From positions 1 through 64,000 of the forward strand of contig NZ_CANTKB010000015.1 of assembly GCF_947654165.1 (NCBI RefSeq): DNA of 64,000 bases. The letters are read 5' to 3'. Position 1 is the first letter of the stretch; the number at the start of each line of letters is the position of its first letter. A program made the translations under genes and the position numbers. Under the pieces are notes generated by a model. The model searched no databases, had not been told where the DNA came from, and worked only from the letters and a program-made list of their open reading frames with translations. This DNA comes from an uncultured Blautia sp. (GTDB taxonomy: Bacteria; Bacillota; Clostridia; Lachnospirales; Lachnospiraceae). Shown here piece by piece: positions 1-7,594 of this stretch.

Positions 1-1
1 A

Positions 2-294
2 GTTATTATTGAATTTTCAATGTACATAGGCAATTATTCAAGTGCGAAGTTTGAGATTATAATTTTTGCAATCAATTTATTTATGCAATTAATCAAAAAT
101 ATGATAAGAAGCTTGAAGATGTTAAAAATGATTTAATGAAGGAAATCATACAAACCAAGAAAAAATTGCATGTAGAGAGATATGCAACCTATGAGTATAT
201 GGACGTACGAGTATTCAAAGATGTTGAAAGAAAGAAACATGATGAATTGTTTCCATATGTGCAAAAAGCAATGATGACAGAATATACATTCTAA
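2..294 (+). pseudogene. 3' end of an unknown gene with a frame break near position 53
   Basis: Two overlapping frames read like one coding sequence. The frame starting at position 2 gives a stretch ending IGNYSSAKFE and is then lost. From position 55 the frame starting at position 1 gives DYNFCNQFIYAINQKYDKK and continues to the stop at 292-294. Joining them needs a shift of one base back near 53-55. If the break is real the gene is dead; otherwise a short gene could start at the ATG at 136 (52 residues). The C-terminal part is charged and contains the string ERYATYE, which recurs near the C-terminus of the 568-residue protein downstream. I do not recognise the family. Confidence 0.4.
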
Positions 295-320
295 AGGAAT
301 CCGAAAGGGTTCCTTTTTCT
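293..320 (+). terminator. Intrinsic terminator after the left-edge gene
   Basis: A ten-pair stem (293-302 with 307-316, one G-T pair) closes a GAAA tetraloop and runs into a T-rich tail. It starts on the stop codon of the left-edge gene. Confidence 0.75.
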
Positions 321-407
321 TTTGAAAAACTCAAAAAAATTCAAAAGTTTCTCAAAAAAAAAATAAGGGAAAATGGGATAAAATAAGGTCAGAAAGGAGG
401 TCATAAA
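319..407 (+). promoter_or_regulatory. A-tract-rich leader with an inverted repeat, upstream of the 568-residue protein gene
   Basis: The 88 bases between the terminator and the next gene hold runs of A separated by CTC/TTC, and an 8-base inverted repeat (319-326 with 340-347). A TAAAAT hexamer near 379-384 could be a -10 box, but no convincing -35 box is seen. A strong ribosome binding site (AAAGGAGG) lies 7 bases before the ATG at 408. A role as operator for an element-encoded regulator is only a guess. Confidence 0.35.
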
Positions 408-2114
408 ATGAACAACAGACCATTCTATTATGGAGGACCATACGAGCAACAAATAACTTCGAAGTTAACAGCTATCGATGCGAATGTGTGTGCTCAAAAC
501 ACTATGCTAAACAGCTATATGCAATCTATGGATAAGAAAATCTCGGAATTAAAAAAATGTAAAAAACGAAAACGCATCAACGATAATATCTGTGTTCAGC
601 AAGATGGGACAATTATTCTTTTAGAAGCATATGACAACGGAGATAAAGTCGGGCTTCCGTTTATTGTAAATTGTTGCGGAGGTTGGGAGGTGTATAGAAT
701 AAAGTTTGACAAGATAACCGTTGCTGAAGAATATTTTGCTCTTGTATTCAGAAATCCATCTGTATGGATTATGGGAAAATATAAAAAAAATACGCAAACG
801 GGATTATATAATTATTTCATTCAGTCAGGGGTAAAATTCAATTGTCACATAAATCAAAACAGAATTAAGCAGGCATTGTATATGGAATTTGCGGCACAAA
901 TAGAAAATACTACACAGACATTGACTTTAACCGAGCTGGCTGGTTGGTATAATGGCAAGTTTATGTCGGCAGAGAATTTTCAATTTTATGTGGGACAGGA
1001 TCTTCCAAAACTTCCGATTATGAAAAAGAAATTCGAACGATTGCACAGCACAGACAATTTGAAAAAATATTTGCAAATTTTTCAAAAGCTGCAAGGTTCG
1101 AAAGAAAAAATTTTTTTGCAGGAAGTGATGGTATGGGGGTTGCTTGCGAGTGTTTTTGAACAAGAAGGGATGAAAAGCAGAATTTGTATAAATTTGGTTT
1201 TCTTGCAGGAATCATTAAGACCGATATTTCCGAAGTTATTACAAGTATTTAACCGCAATATTACAGAGGTGATATATGCCGATTGGACAACTACACAAGT
1301 GAGGGAGAATCTTATTTCGTTTAACGATGAAATCCTCATTGTGGATGCAGTTCAAACACTTGGAAATGCGTATGAAAGAAACAAGGTAAAAAATAATATA
1401 GAAAAAATCAGGAAAAAAATATGTGAAGAAAAAACAAGAGTTTATGATATTGACCGAGAAATCACATGTGGATTGGTGGTGATGAATAATGAAATTCTTC
1501 AAGGGAATGCAATAAACATTTTCGTTACAGAAGATCTATTTGCAGATATAGCAAGTGTTGAAAATCTTTTGAATGAAAAATGCGTAGAGGCATTTTTGAA
1601 TTATTTTGTAGAGTTTTCTGAAAATAATCTTGAAACAATCAGAGGAATTATTCGAAAGAATCGAACTTCTTGTGAAAACAGCAGATATGGATTGCTACTG
1701 GCATCTTGGGAAATTTTGTGTATGTTCTGGCAAGGGGAAGGACTTAATCTTTGTAAAGAGATATCCTTACCAGATGAAATTGACTGGGAAAAATATGTTT
1801 CAGAAGTTTTAGAAGAGGATGTGATGGATATTTTTGTTGATGTAATTAGAAAGGAGATTTCCCATGTTTTAGTGTTACAGAGAGAACGGTATGCAACGTA
1901 TGAAGAAAATGTAATCTATTTTGATGATTCATGGCTTTTTATTCCGACCATGGTTCTGAATCAAATGCTAAAACAAGGAGGATTGCTCAGTGAAAAGACT
2001 CATATTCTGTATTACCTAAAAAAATATGAAAAACTGAAATGTGATAGAGAAGGGCTTTCTAAAAAAATTCAAATTGGAAATCAGAGAAAGGAGTACTATT
2101 ATAAGCCACATTAA
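408..2114 (+). CDS. Element-encoded protein of unknown function, distantly DUF927/primase-helicase-like
   Basis: 568 residues with a clear AGGAGG site before the start. The middle has a GWYNGKF segment and later a hydrophobic strand ending in acidic residues (DEILIVDA, about residues 310-317). These positions recall the fold order of DUF927-type helicase-like proteins of mobile elements. The usual Walker A loop (GxxGKT) is absent where it would be expected, so if related it is probably not an active ATPase. The N-terminal 60 residues are Asn/Gln-rich and then lysine-rich (KKCKKRKR). Downstream are an IS630 element and a HerA-like ATPase that was probably its operon partner before the insertion. 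The family assignment is tentative. Confidence 0.55.
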   Translation: MNNRPFYYGGPYEQQITSKLTAIDANVCAQNTMLNSYMQSMDKKISELKKCKKRKRINDNICVQQDGTIILLEAYDNGDKVGLPFIVNCCGGWEVYRIKFDKITVAEEYFALVFRNPSVWIMGKYKKNTQTGLYNYFIQSGVKFNCHINQNRIKQALYMEFAAQIENTTQTLTLTELAGWYNGKFMSAENFQFYVGQDLPKLPIMKKKFERLHSTDNLKKYLQIFQKLQGSKEKIFLQEVMVWGLLASVFEQEGMKSRICINLVFLQESLRPIFPKLLQVFNRNITEVIYADWTTTQVRENLISFNDEILIVDAVQTLGNAYERNKVKNNIEKIRKKICEEKTRVYDIDREITCGLVVMNNEILQGNAINIFVTEDLFADIASVENLLNEKCVEAFLNYFVEFSENNLETIRGIIRKNRTSCENSRYGLLLASWEILCMFWQGEGLNLCKEISLPDEIDWEKYVSEVLEEDVMDIFVDVIRKEISHVLVLQRERYATYEENVIYFDDSWLFIPTMVLNQMLKQGGLLSEKTHILYYLKKYEKLKCDREGLSKKIQIGNQRKEYYYKPH

Positions 2115-2120
2115 TTACCT

Positions 2121-3413
2121 TTATGATTCAGTGTGACAATCCTGATTTTGTTCCTTACCTTTTCTTTTGGTAGGAATGGGTGCACGTTTCCCCTGGTTTT
2201 CAAGACTTGCTGCTTTTGCGTTTACTACTTCGTATACTATCTGGCTGACATCTTCATCTTCCAGATGGATGGCATCCATTTTATATTTCCATTTGTATGG
2301 CACCGGCACAGTATTTATTTCATCGAAATATTTATAAATACGATCTTTCAATACATCTTTGGAAGGTACACGGATACCGTTAAGCATCTGCCGTGTCATT
2401 TTGCTGAAAAATCCTTCTACCATATTAAGCCATGAACCATGCGTTGGTGTAAATACAAATTCAAATCGGTCAGATGTTTCATTCAGATACATCTGGGTTT
2501 CTTTTGAAGTATGAGCAGAGTGATTATCCAAAATAATTCGAATTTTATCCCCTTTGGGATATTTTTCATCTAATATCTTTAAAAAGGTTACAAAATCACT
2601 ACTCTTGTGTGTTTCGCTCACAAGTGGTATCGCTTCGCCGGTAAGCAGATCAATAGCTGCCAGCAAAGATAAGGTTCCTAAACGTTTATATTCATAATCG
2701 CGCTTTACGGTAGAGGTTTTTTCCGCACAAGGTACTGGTGCTTTATCTTCAGATGTTGTCATAATTGCCTGTACTCCGGGTTTTTCATCATAGGAAAGTG
2801 TATGAATGACGGTTTCTCCCTCTGGGAAAGGAACAAAAATGCCGTTTTCATCAAAGCGAAGTTCTAATTGTTTATAAATAACAAGAACATCATGCATTTT
2901 TTTATCAAAATCAGGATCTCGTTTTTCGCAATAATAAGTTATTTTGTGAGGGTTCAGCTGTGCTTCACGGAGAATTTTTCTTATACTGCTTACAGAGGCA
3001 GTTGCCATACGTGGATAACCTTCTGTTTCTGCAACAGAATTAATGTATCTTGTCAAACTTGTAGGATACCATAATTCAGCAGATAGGCCAAAAGCTGTTG
3101 GTTTTTGACATGCTATGTTAACTACCCAGGCTTTAGCATCATCAAATATTTCTGCTTTTCGTCCTCTGCCCGTAGAATCTTCCAAGGCTGACTGGATACC
3201 GGCTTCAGCAAATTTTTGCAGACAAAGTCGAACAGTCGGAACAGTGATATCCAGTTTATCTGCAATGCTTTCATTCGAAATCCCTTGTGATTTCAACAAA
3301 AGAATTTTTGCCCGCTTATAAACTCTGACCTCTATGGTTCCTTTCTGGATGATTGATGTCAGATATTGAATCTGTTCTTCTGTAAGCTGAATTGAATTGG
3401 CATTCTTAGGCAT
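2121..3413 (-). CDS. IS630-family transposase
   Basis: 430 residues. An N-terminal helix-turn-helix region (about residues 8-75, containing ISNESIADKLDITVPTVRL) is followed by a second DNA-binding segment. The DDE catalytic core shows the expected acidic residues: the Asp in HTLSYDEKPG, the Asp in RIILDNHSAHTS and the Glu in HGSWLNMVEGFFSKM. Length and motif order fit a full, probably active single-ORF IS630 transposase. It is oriented against the surrounding element genes. A large inverted repeat lies directly upstream of its start. Confidence 0.93.
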   Translation of the reverse strand: MPKNANSIQLTEEQIQYLTSIIQKGTIEVRVYKRAKILLLKSQGISNESIADKLDITVPTVRLCLQKFAEAGIQSALEDSTGRGRKAEIFDDAKAWVVNIACQKPTAFGLSAELWYPTSLTRYINSVAETEGYPRMATASVSSIRKILREAQLNPHKITYYCEKRDPDFDKKMHDVLVIYKQLELRFDENGIFVPFPEGETVIHTLSYDEKPGVQAIMTTSEDKAPVPCAEKTSTVKRDYEYKRLGTLSLLAAIDLLTGEAIPLVSETHKSSDFVTFLKILDEKYPKGDKIRIILDNHSAHTSKETQMYLNETSDRFEFVFTPTHGSWLNMVEGFFSKMTRQMLNGIRVPSKDVLKDRIYKYFDEINTVPVPYKWKYKMDAIHLEDEDVSQIVYEVVNAKAASLENQGKRAPIPTKRKGKEQNQDCHTES

Positions 3414-3415
3414 AA

Positions 3416-3470
3416 ATGTTATCCTCCACGTTTAGTATAAGCATAGTATACCACAAACGTGGAATAACAT
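3416..3470. promoter_or_regulatory. Inverted repeat directly upstream of the transposase start
   Basis: An imperfect inverted repeat pairs 3416-3433 with 3455-3470. It shares ATGTTAT and CCACGTTT on one side and their complements on the other. It starts two bases before the transposase start codon and reaches to within a few bases of the proposed right end of the IS. It could be a transposase binding site, an operator, or an RNA hairpin limiting transposase translation. The 90 bases from 3477 to 3565 hold a weak hairpin followed by T7 (about 3471-3518) and an open frame of 28 codons ending on the next start codon, with no recognisable product. Confidence 0.5.
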
Positions 3471-3565
3471 AAAGCTATTTGAAATCATTTATACTATGTT
3501 ATTTCGAAGGCTTTTTTTGATAGAACAGGAATGCCTGGAATTGTGGATTTGGGAGGTATAAACGA

Positions 3566-4675
3566 ATGATTCGAGATTTGGAAAAAAGAAAGATTAAAAT
3601 ACTACATAGACCGAACGCACACTTTCTTATTACCGGGAAGTCAGGAACTGGTAAAACGTATTATTGTTGTAGAAAGATAGAGGAAGAGCTTAAGAAAAAC
3701 AAAGCGATTTTACTTATTGACTTTTCCAGTAGTTATACGGAGAAGGAGTTGCAGAAAAATAAGTTTCAATATCAGAAGAGTACAGAGATTTTTGACATTT
3801 CTGATGGGAAAGGAATGAAATGTCTTTTGGATCCAAGAAATATGGCCGGAACAGTAGTTGATTCATTGATTCATGCATTGGATATAAAAAGTTACTACCA
3901 GAAAAAAATTTTGAATGAGGCAATTATAAAAACGGTTCGTACTTTTAACTGCTTGAAAATGGAACAATTATTTTTCTACTTGGAACTAATGGAAAAGGTG
4001 GAGGATACTAGTGCTGAATACAAGAAAAATGTGGGACATTTGCTGACACGTTTAGTTCCATATAAGAAAGCATGTGCAATTTGTTTTGAGGCTGTAAAGG
4101 AAGAAAAAAATGCGAAAGTGGAGGGCTTAACAATTATACAACTTTCGAGCATTCCAGAACTTCAAAGAAAATTTTTGACGAATTTTCTTTTGGAAATAAT
4201 CTGGCGTGAAATTAGAAGCGGTAGTCAAAAATGGGATTATGTTTTGTTGGATGAATTTCAGAATTTACCCATTAGTGCTGGATCAGCTTTGTCTGCTATG
4301 CTTCGAGAAGGAAGAAAGTTTGGGCTTGGTGTATGGCTTTCATCCCAATTTTTGGGAAATTATAGCCAAGATGAGCTTGATACTTTGATGCAAGCAGGAA
4401 ATATGATGTTTTTTAAGCCGGTAGAACGAGAAATGAAGCTGGTAGCAGGTTTGATTGACTATAATGAAATTTCAACGTGGAAGAACATTTTGCAAAATCT
4501 AAAAGTGGGTGAAAGTGTGCTGAAGGGTTGTTATTGTTTAGACGAAAATAAACGAGAAGTGGAAACACCTATCATATGCAAAGTGGAAACGATTAAAGAG
4601 AAAATAAGTGATGGGTTTCCTAATGAACTCATAAGAAAGACAAAAAAATATTTAGGAGAAACGAACGATGAATAA
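3566..4675 (+). CDS. HerA/VirD4-like ATPase of a mobile element
   Basis: 369 residues. It has a Walker A motif GKSGTGKT (residues 24-31), a Walker B strand WDYVLLDEFQNLP, and a following segment FGLGVWLSSQF that matches the sensor region of the HerA/FtsK/VirD4 group (compare SQ in coupling proteins). There is no transmembrane segment, so it is cytosolic, unlike full coupling proteins. GGGAGG lies upstream of the ATG. It overlaps the next small gene by 8 bases, suggesting coupled translation. It may move DNA during element transfer or be part of a defence module; nothing in the sequence decides this. Confidence 0.75.
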   Translation: MIRDLEKRKIKILHRPNAHFLITGKSGTGKTYYCCRKIEEELKKNKAILLIDFSSSYTEKELQKNKFQYQKSTEIFDISDGKGMKCLLDPRNMAGTVVDSLIHALDIKSYYQKKILNEAIIKTVRTFNCLKMEQLFFYLELMEKVEDTSAEYKKNVGHLLTRLVPYKKACAICFEAVKEEKNAKVEGLTIIQLSSIPELQRKFLTNFLLEIIWREIRSGSQKWDYVLLDEFQNLPISAGSALSAMLREGRKFGLGVWLSSQFLGNYSQDELDTLMQAGNMMFFKPVEREMKLVAGLIDYNEISTWKNILQNLKVGESVLKGCYCLDENKREVETPIICKVETIKEKISDGFPNELIRKTKKYLGETNDE

Positions 4676-4898
4676 TTTAACATTTTACAGTGACGAAAGG
4701 AATACAATGATGAGAAGAAGAGACTTACGGAGTCAGAGGATGCAGAAAAATAGTTCAACTCAAAGTAAAAAAACTGCACAGCAACAGTTTCGTTTGGTAT
4801 GTATTTTTCCCGAAAAAACAACAGACGAAGAAAATGTAAAAAAGGATGTAAAGAATATTCTGAGCCTGGAGTTGCAGCACCAGTTACAACAAATGTGA
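4668..4898 (+). CDS. Small basic protein of unknown function
   Basis: 76 residues, strongly basic in the N-terminal half (RRRDLRSQRMQKN) and Gln-rich at the end. The start overlaps the end of the ATPase gene and is preceded by AGGAG. A second candidate start at 4707 has AAAGGA in front and would give 63 residues. It is followed by a terminator and then by the recombinase gene. Small basic proteins next to serine recombinases are sometimes excision-directing factors, but no similarity is visible, so this is a guess. Confidence 0.5.
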   Translation: MNNLTFYSDERNTMMRRRDLRSQRMQKNSSTQSKKTAQQQFRLVCIFPEKTTDEENVKKDVKNILSLELQHQLQQM

Positions 4899-4922
4899 CA
4901 GCATCAGAGGTTAAGGGAAAAG

Positions 4923-4953
4923 GGTGCAGGGAGATATCATCCCTGCACCTTTT
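4923..4953 (+). terminator. Intrinsic terminator before the recombinase gene
   Basis: A perfect ten-pair stem (4923-4932 with 4940-4949, GGTGCAGGGA and its complement) has a 7-base loop and a short T tail. It separates the ATPase/small-protein unit from the recombinase gene. Confidence 0.75.
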
Positions 4954-4980
4954 CAATAGCTAAAAGGGGAGGCCATTATC

Positions 4981-6681
4981 ATGAAAAGAGTCCGTATGTT
5001 ATTAAGAGTAAGCTCTGACCAACAGTTAGAAGCAGATGGAGATTTATCGATTCAAAGAAGAATCCTTATAGAATATATACAAAAACAGGAAGAATGGATT
5101 TTAGATGAAAAGGAATATTTTGAAGGAAGCAAAAGTGCGTATAAAAATACTGCATCGCAGAGAGAAATCTTACAAGAAATCTTGCAAGATGCTCAAAATA
5201 AAGAATTCGATATTTTAGTCCCGTATAAAGATGACCGTGTAGGGCGTTTGATGTGGGATACGTCGTCTTATATCATGAATTTAAAGAACTGTGGTGTGGA
5301 TGTTTATACAGTTAAGGATGGCTGCATTTCTCCTGAAGCAGATGATATTATGGGACAAATGATGCTGACCTTTCGTTATGCAAATGCTCAGAAAAGCAGT
5401 GCTGACACAGGAATGAGAGTAAAAGATACAGCACAGAAACTAGTTGAACAGGGAAAGTTTATGGGTGGAAAAGCACCCTATGGATATGAGTTGGAATATT
5501 CAGGTGAAGTCAGCAAACATGGAAGAGCTTTGAAACATTTGGTAGTGGTCCCGGAAAGAGCAGAACTAGTTCGATATATCTACAGCTTGTCTTTTAACAA
5601 AGAATTTGGGTCATCAAAGATTGCACAGATACTAAATAAAAACGCTCAGTATAAGGAATTAGCACCTAATGGTATCTGGAAATCAGGAACAATCACGAGC
5701 ATACTTACAAATCCGATTTATGCTGGATATACTGCTTATAAACGCAGGGAGCGTACCAATGGAAAATATAAGCGGCTAGATAATAAAGAATGGGTTTTAG
5801 CAAAAGAAGCAAATACGTCTATCCAGATTATAGAGCCAGAGTTGTGGAATCGAACACAGGAAAAAAGAAAATTACGAGGAAAGAAATATGTAGAAAGTCT
5901 GGAAAACCAAGATGTTACTGTGATACATAAAAATGAGGGTATGCTTGCCTTGATAGATGTGATATACTGTGGTTATTGTGGAAGTAAGCTTACGAACGGA
6001 AGTAAATATAATTATTGGACAATTAAAAACACTGGGGAAAAAAGGGCCAGTAAAACTCCTATTTATAAATGTCAGGGTGCCTGGCAAGGGATTCCTCATA
6101 GTGAAGCCAGACAGTTTCGAGCAAAAGAAATTGAACCAATTGTTTTTGAAGCGATAGCAGCCTATATTGGAAAATTGCAAGAAAATGAAAATGTGTTTGA
6201 TGAAATTCAAAAAAATCAGAATAAAGAGAAAGCTGCCATGGCAAAAGAGTTGAGAAAAGAACAAGAGATAGCAGAGAAAATCAGAAAAAAAATAACAGTT
6301 ATGGAGGAAAAGATTCCGGATGCCATGTCTGGAGAATATCTATTGTCTCTCGAAGAGTTAGTTGCTTTGATTAAGAAGCAGAAAGAGGCACTAGAACGGC
6401 AGGAAATCGTTGTAAAAGAAAAAGAACTGTCTTTTCAGAGTGCGGAGGTATCGGTTAATGACTGGGAGGAACTGAAACAGAAGATACCTACTTGGCAGGA
6501 GGTTTTCTTGAATGCAGATGGAGAGGCAAAGAGAGTTTTAGTGAATCGCCTGATTCGGCGGATTGAAGTAAAGAAAGATGAGATTAAGGTGTTCTTTAAA
6601 ATTAACTTGGAGGATTTCTTTTGCCAACCCCGAATCAGTGATGATTCCGGTACCATTCCGTGTAAACTCTGTTTAGAGTAA
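4981..6681 (+). CDS. Large serine recombinase (site-specific integrase/excisionase)
   Basis: 566 residues. The N-terminal resolvase domain begins with RVSSDQQ (residues 9-15), so Ser11 is the likely nucleophile. The recombinase domain follows at about 160-275, with a Cys-rich zinc ribbon starting YCGYCGSKL and a long charged coiled coil at about 395-470. A strong AAAAGGGGAGG site precedes the ATG. This order is typical of large serine integrases of ICEs, phages and skin-type elements. The last ten or so codons lie in sequence that reads as the disrupted host gene on the other strand, so the present C-terminus is partly host-encoded. Confidence 0.95.
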   Translation: MKRVRMLLRVSSDQQLEADGDLSIQRRILIEYIQKQEEWILDEKEYFEGSKSAYKNTASQREILQEILQDAQNKEFDILVPYKDDRVGRLMWDTSSYIMNLKNCGVDVYTVKDGCISPEADDIMGQMMLTFRYANAQKSSADTGMRVKDTAQKLVEQGKFMGGKAPYGYELEYSGEVSKHGRALKHLVVVPERAELVRYIYSLSFNKEFGSSKIAQILNKNAQYKELAPNGIWKSGTITSILTNPIYAGYTAYKRRERTNGKYKRLDNKEWVLAKEANTSIQIIEPELWNRTQEKRKLRGKKYVESLENQDVTVIHKNEGMLALIDVIYCGYCGSKLTNGSKYNYWTIKNTGEKRASKTPIYKCQGAWQGIPHSEARQFRAKEIEPIVFEAIAAYIGKLQENENVFDEIQKNQNKEKAAMAKELRKEQEIAEKIRKKITVMEEKIPDAMSGEYLLSLEELVALIKKQKEALERQEIVVKEKELSFQSAEVSVNDWEELKQKIPTWQEVFLNADGEAKRVLVNRLIRRIEVKKDEIKVFFKINLEDFFCQPRISDDSGTIPCKLCLE

Positions 6682-7345
6682 AGGACATAATTGCCAGTAC
6701 ATTCGCCCGTATCGTATCATCCGGCCAGGTTGCATAGATTTCACTGCTGGCCACATTTTTGATGTAATCGCGGTAGCGTACATAATAATTCCGGGCAGAA
6801 GTGTTGGTTGGAGCACCGTCATGAACCACGATATACTCGGGAATCACCACTCTGCTCAATACGATTTCTCCAGAAGTATCCATGGGTTTGATCTCATCTT
6901 CCGGTATTTTTTCCGGATAATTTCCAAAAAGTGTGTGTGCAGGAATGACGATGTTTTCAAAATTATTTTGTGGTACAGCAGGATTCAGAACGGCGCGTTG
7001 AATGGAGGTACTGTCTGGTAAGATCTCGGAACCGGAAATGTCCAGGTCTTCAAATCCTTCTTTTGAGATCCGAAAGGTATATTCTGAGTAAGGCTGAAAT
7101 TCTGAAGGAGCCATGCTGTATTCCAACGGAGGTGCAGGCAGTGTGATTTCAGGGATCTGTCCGTTGGAATCTGTTTGAGTCATCTCTATAACGGAATCAG
7201 GGTCTCCGGTGTAGGAAATAGTTACAGAAGCATCCTCAACGGGCTGGCTGCGCAAGGCAGAGATAACCTGCAGACGGAGTTTTCCTTCGTCCGGATGGTC
7301 TGTCTGGGAAGCTTTCAAAGATGGTAGATACATATAATGCCTCAT
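6635..7345 (-). pseudogene. sleC: SleC-like spore cortex-lytic enzyme, N-terminal part, interrupted by the element
   Basis: 236 residues remain. The N-terminal half has a transthyretin/carboxypeptidase-regulatory-like region (GKLRLQVISALRSQPVEDAS). It is followed by a linker with IPAHTLFGNYPEKIPED and the conserved block VIPEYIVVHDG, DYIKNVASSEIYATWP and SFTLNRVYTEWYRN seen in clostridial SleC proteins. In that family the protein continues for well over 100 residues into the lytic and peptidoglycan-binding parts; here it stops after EWYRN at the mobile-element junction. SleC degrades spore cortex during germination. The gene would be restored only if the element excised precisely. AAGGAA lies in front of the start. 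The family call is from memory of SleC motifs. Confidence 0.75.
6636..6656. other. Probable attachment-site junction (right end of the element)
   Basis: On the minus strand the host protein follows the SleC family up to EWYRN (codons down to 6644) and then ends after two unrelated residues at the stop 6635-6637. The crossover therefore lies at about 6640-6656, around ATTCCGGTACCATTC. The core dinucleotide cannot be set without the other junction. Confidence 0.6.
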
Positions 7346-7416
7346 AGAAATTCCTTGCTTTACCTTATGCAGCGAACGGAAAAAAGTGAAAATATCGCTT
7401 TGTCTTGTAGATGTTG

Positions 7417-7445
7417 TTGAAAAAAAAACAAATTAGAGGTAAAAT
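7417..7445 (+). promoter_or_regulatory. Promoter for glpK
   Basis: TTGAAA (7417-7422) and TAAAAT (7440-7445) are 17 bases apart and lie about 150 bases before the glpK start. The long leader between them shows no riboswitch or clear operator. The 250-base gap also carries the upstream region of the divergent sleC-like gene. Confidence 0.65.
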
Positions 7446-7594
7446 ACTATCAGAATAGATCTGTCATCGTACAGGCAAAGACAGAACAGAGTGAGAGAGA
7501 AGCTGTCAGATTAAGGGAAACAGGGGGTCCTTTTCTGCCAGCTCTTTTTTCGCACAGAAGAATAGGAAAGACAACGTGGGAGGAATAAAACATT

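Larger units (their letters stand above)
2118..3475 (-). mobile_element. IS630-family insertion sequence (ends tentative)
   Basis: A complete IS630-type transposase gene sits between two element genes. IS630 elements insert at TA and duplicate it. The best TA-bounded pair I can find is TA at 2116-2117 and TA at 3476-3477. The inward sequences there share CTTTATG as an imperfect terminal repeat. In this solution the transposase stop codon is only three bases from the left end, which is unusually tight, so the true ends may lie a few bases further out. The 568-residue gene stops at 2114 and would be intact. Confidence 0.5.
1..6645. mobile_element. Right-hand part of an integrated element carrying a serine recombinase
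   Basis: The stretch from the left edge to about 6645 is visibly more A+T-rich than the DNA to its right. It carries only accessory genes and ends with a large serine recombinase whose 3' end lies on the border with a disrupted host gene. The host gene is a SleC-like cortex-lytic enzyme on the minus strand, cut after about 233 codons. Its missing C-terminal part should lie beyond the left end of the element, outside the window. The element is inferred to be integrative; no conjugation relaxase or phage structural gene is visible here. Its full length and left border cannot be seen. Confidence 0.7.

Noticed and set aside
319..360. Repeated A-tracts considered as a CRISPR-like or iteron array
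   Set aside because: The units are too short and irregular, and there are no spacers of constant length.
3483..3569. Open frame of 28 codons ending on the start of the HerA-like ATPase gene
   Set aside because: Too short to assign. It could be the end of a gene cut by the IS, but the proposed IS boundary and an in-frame stop at 3480 do not support that.
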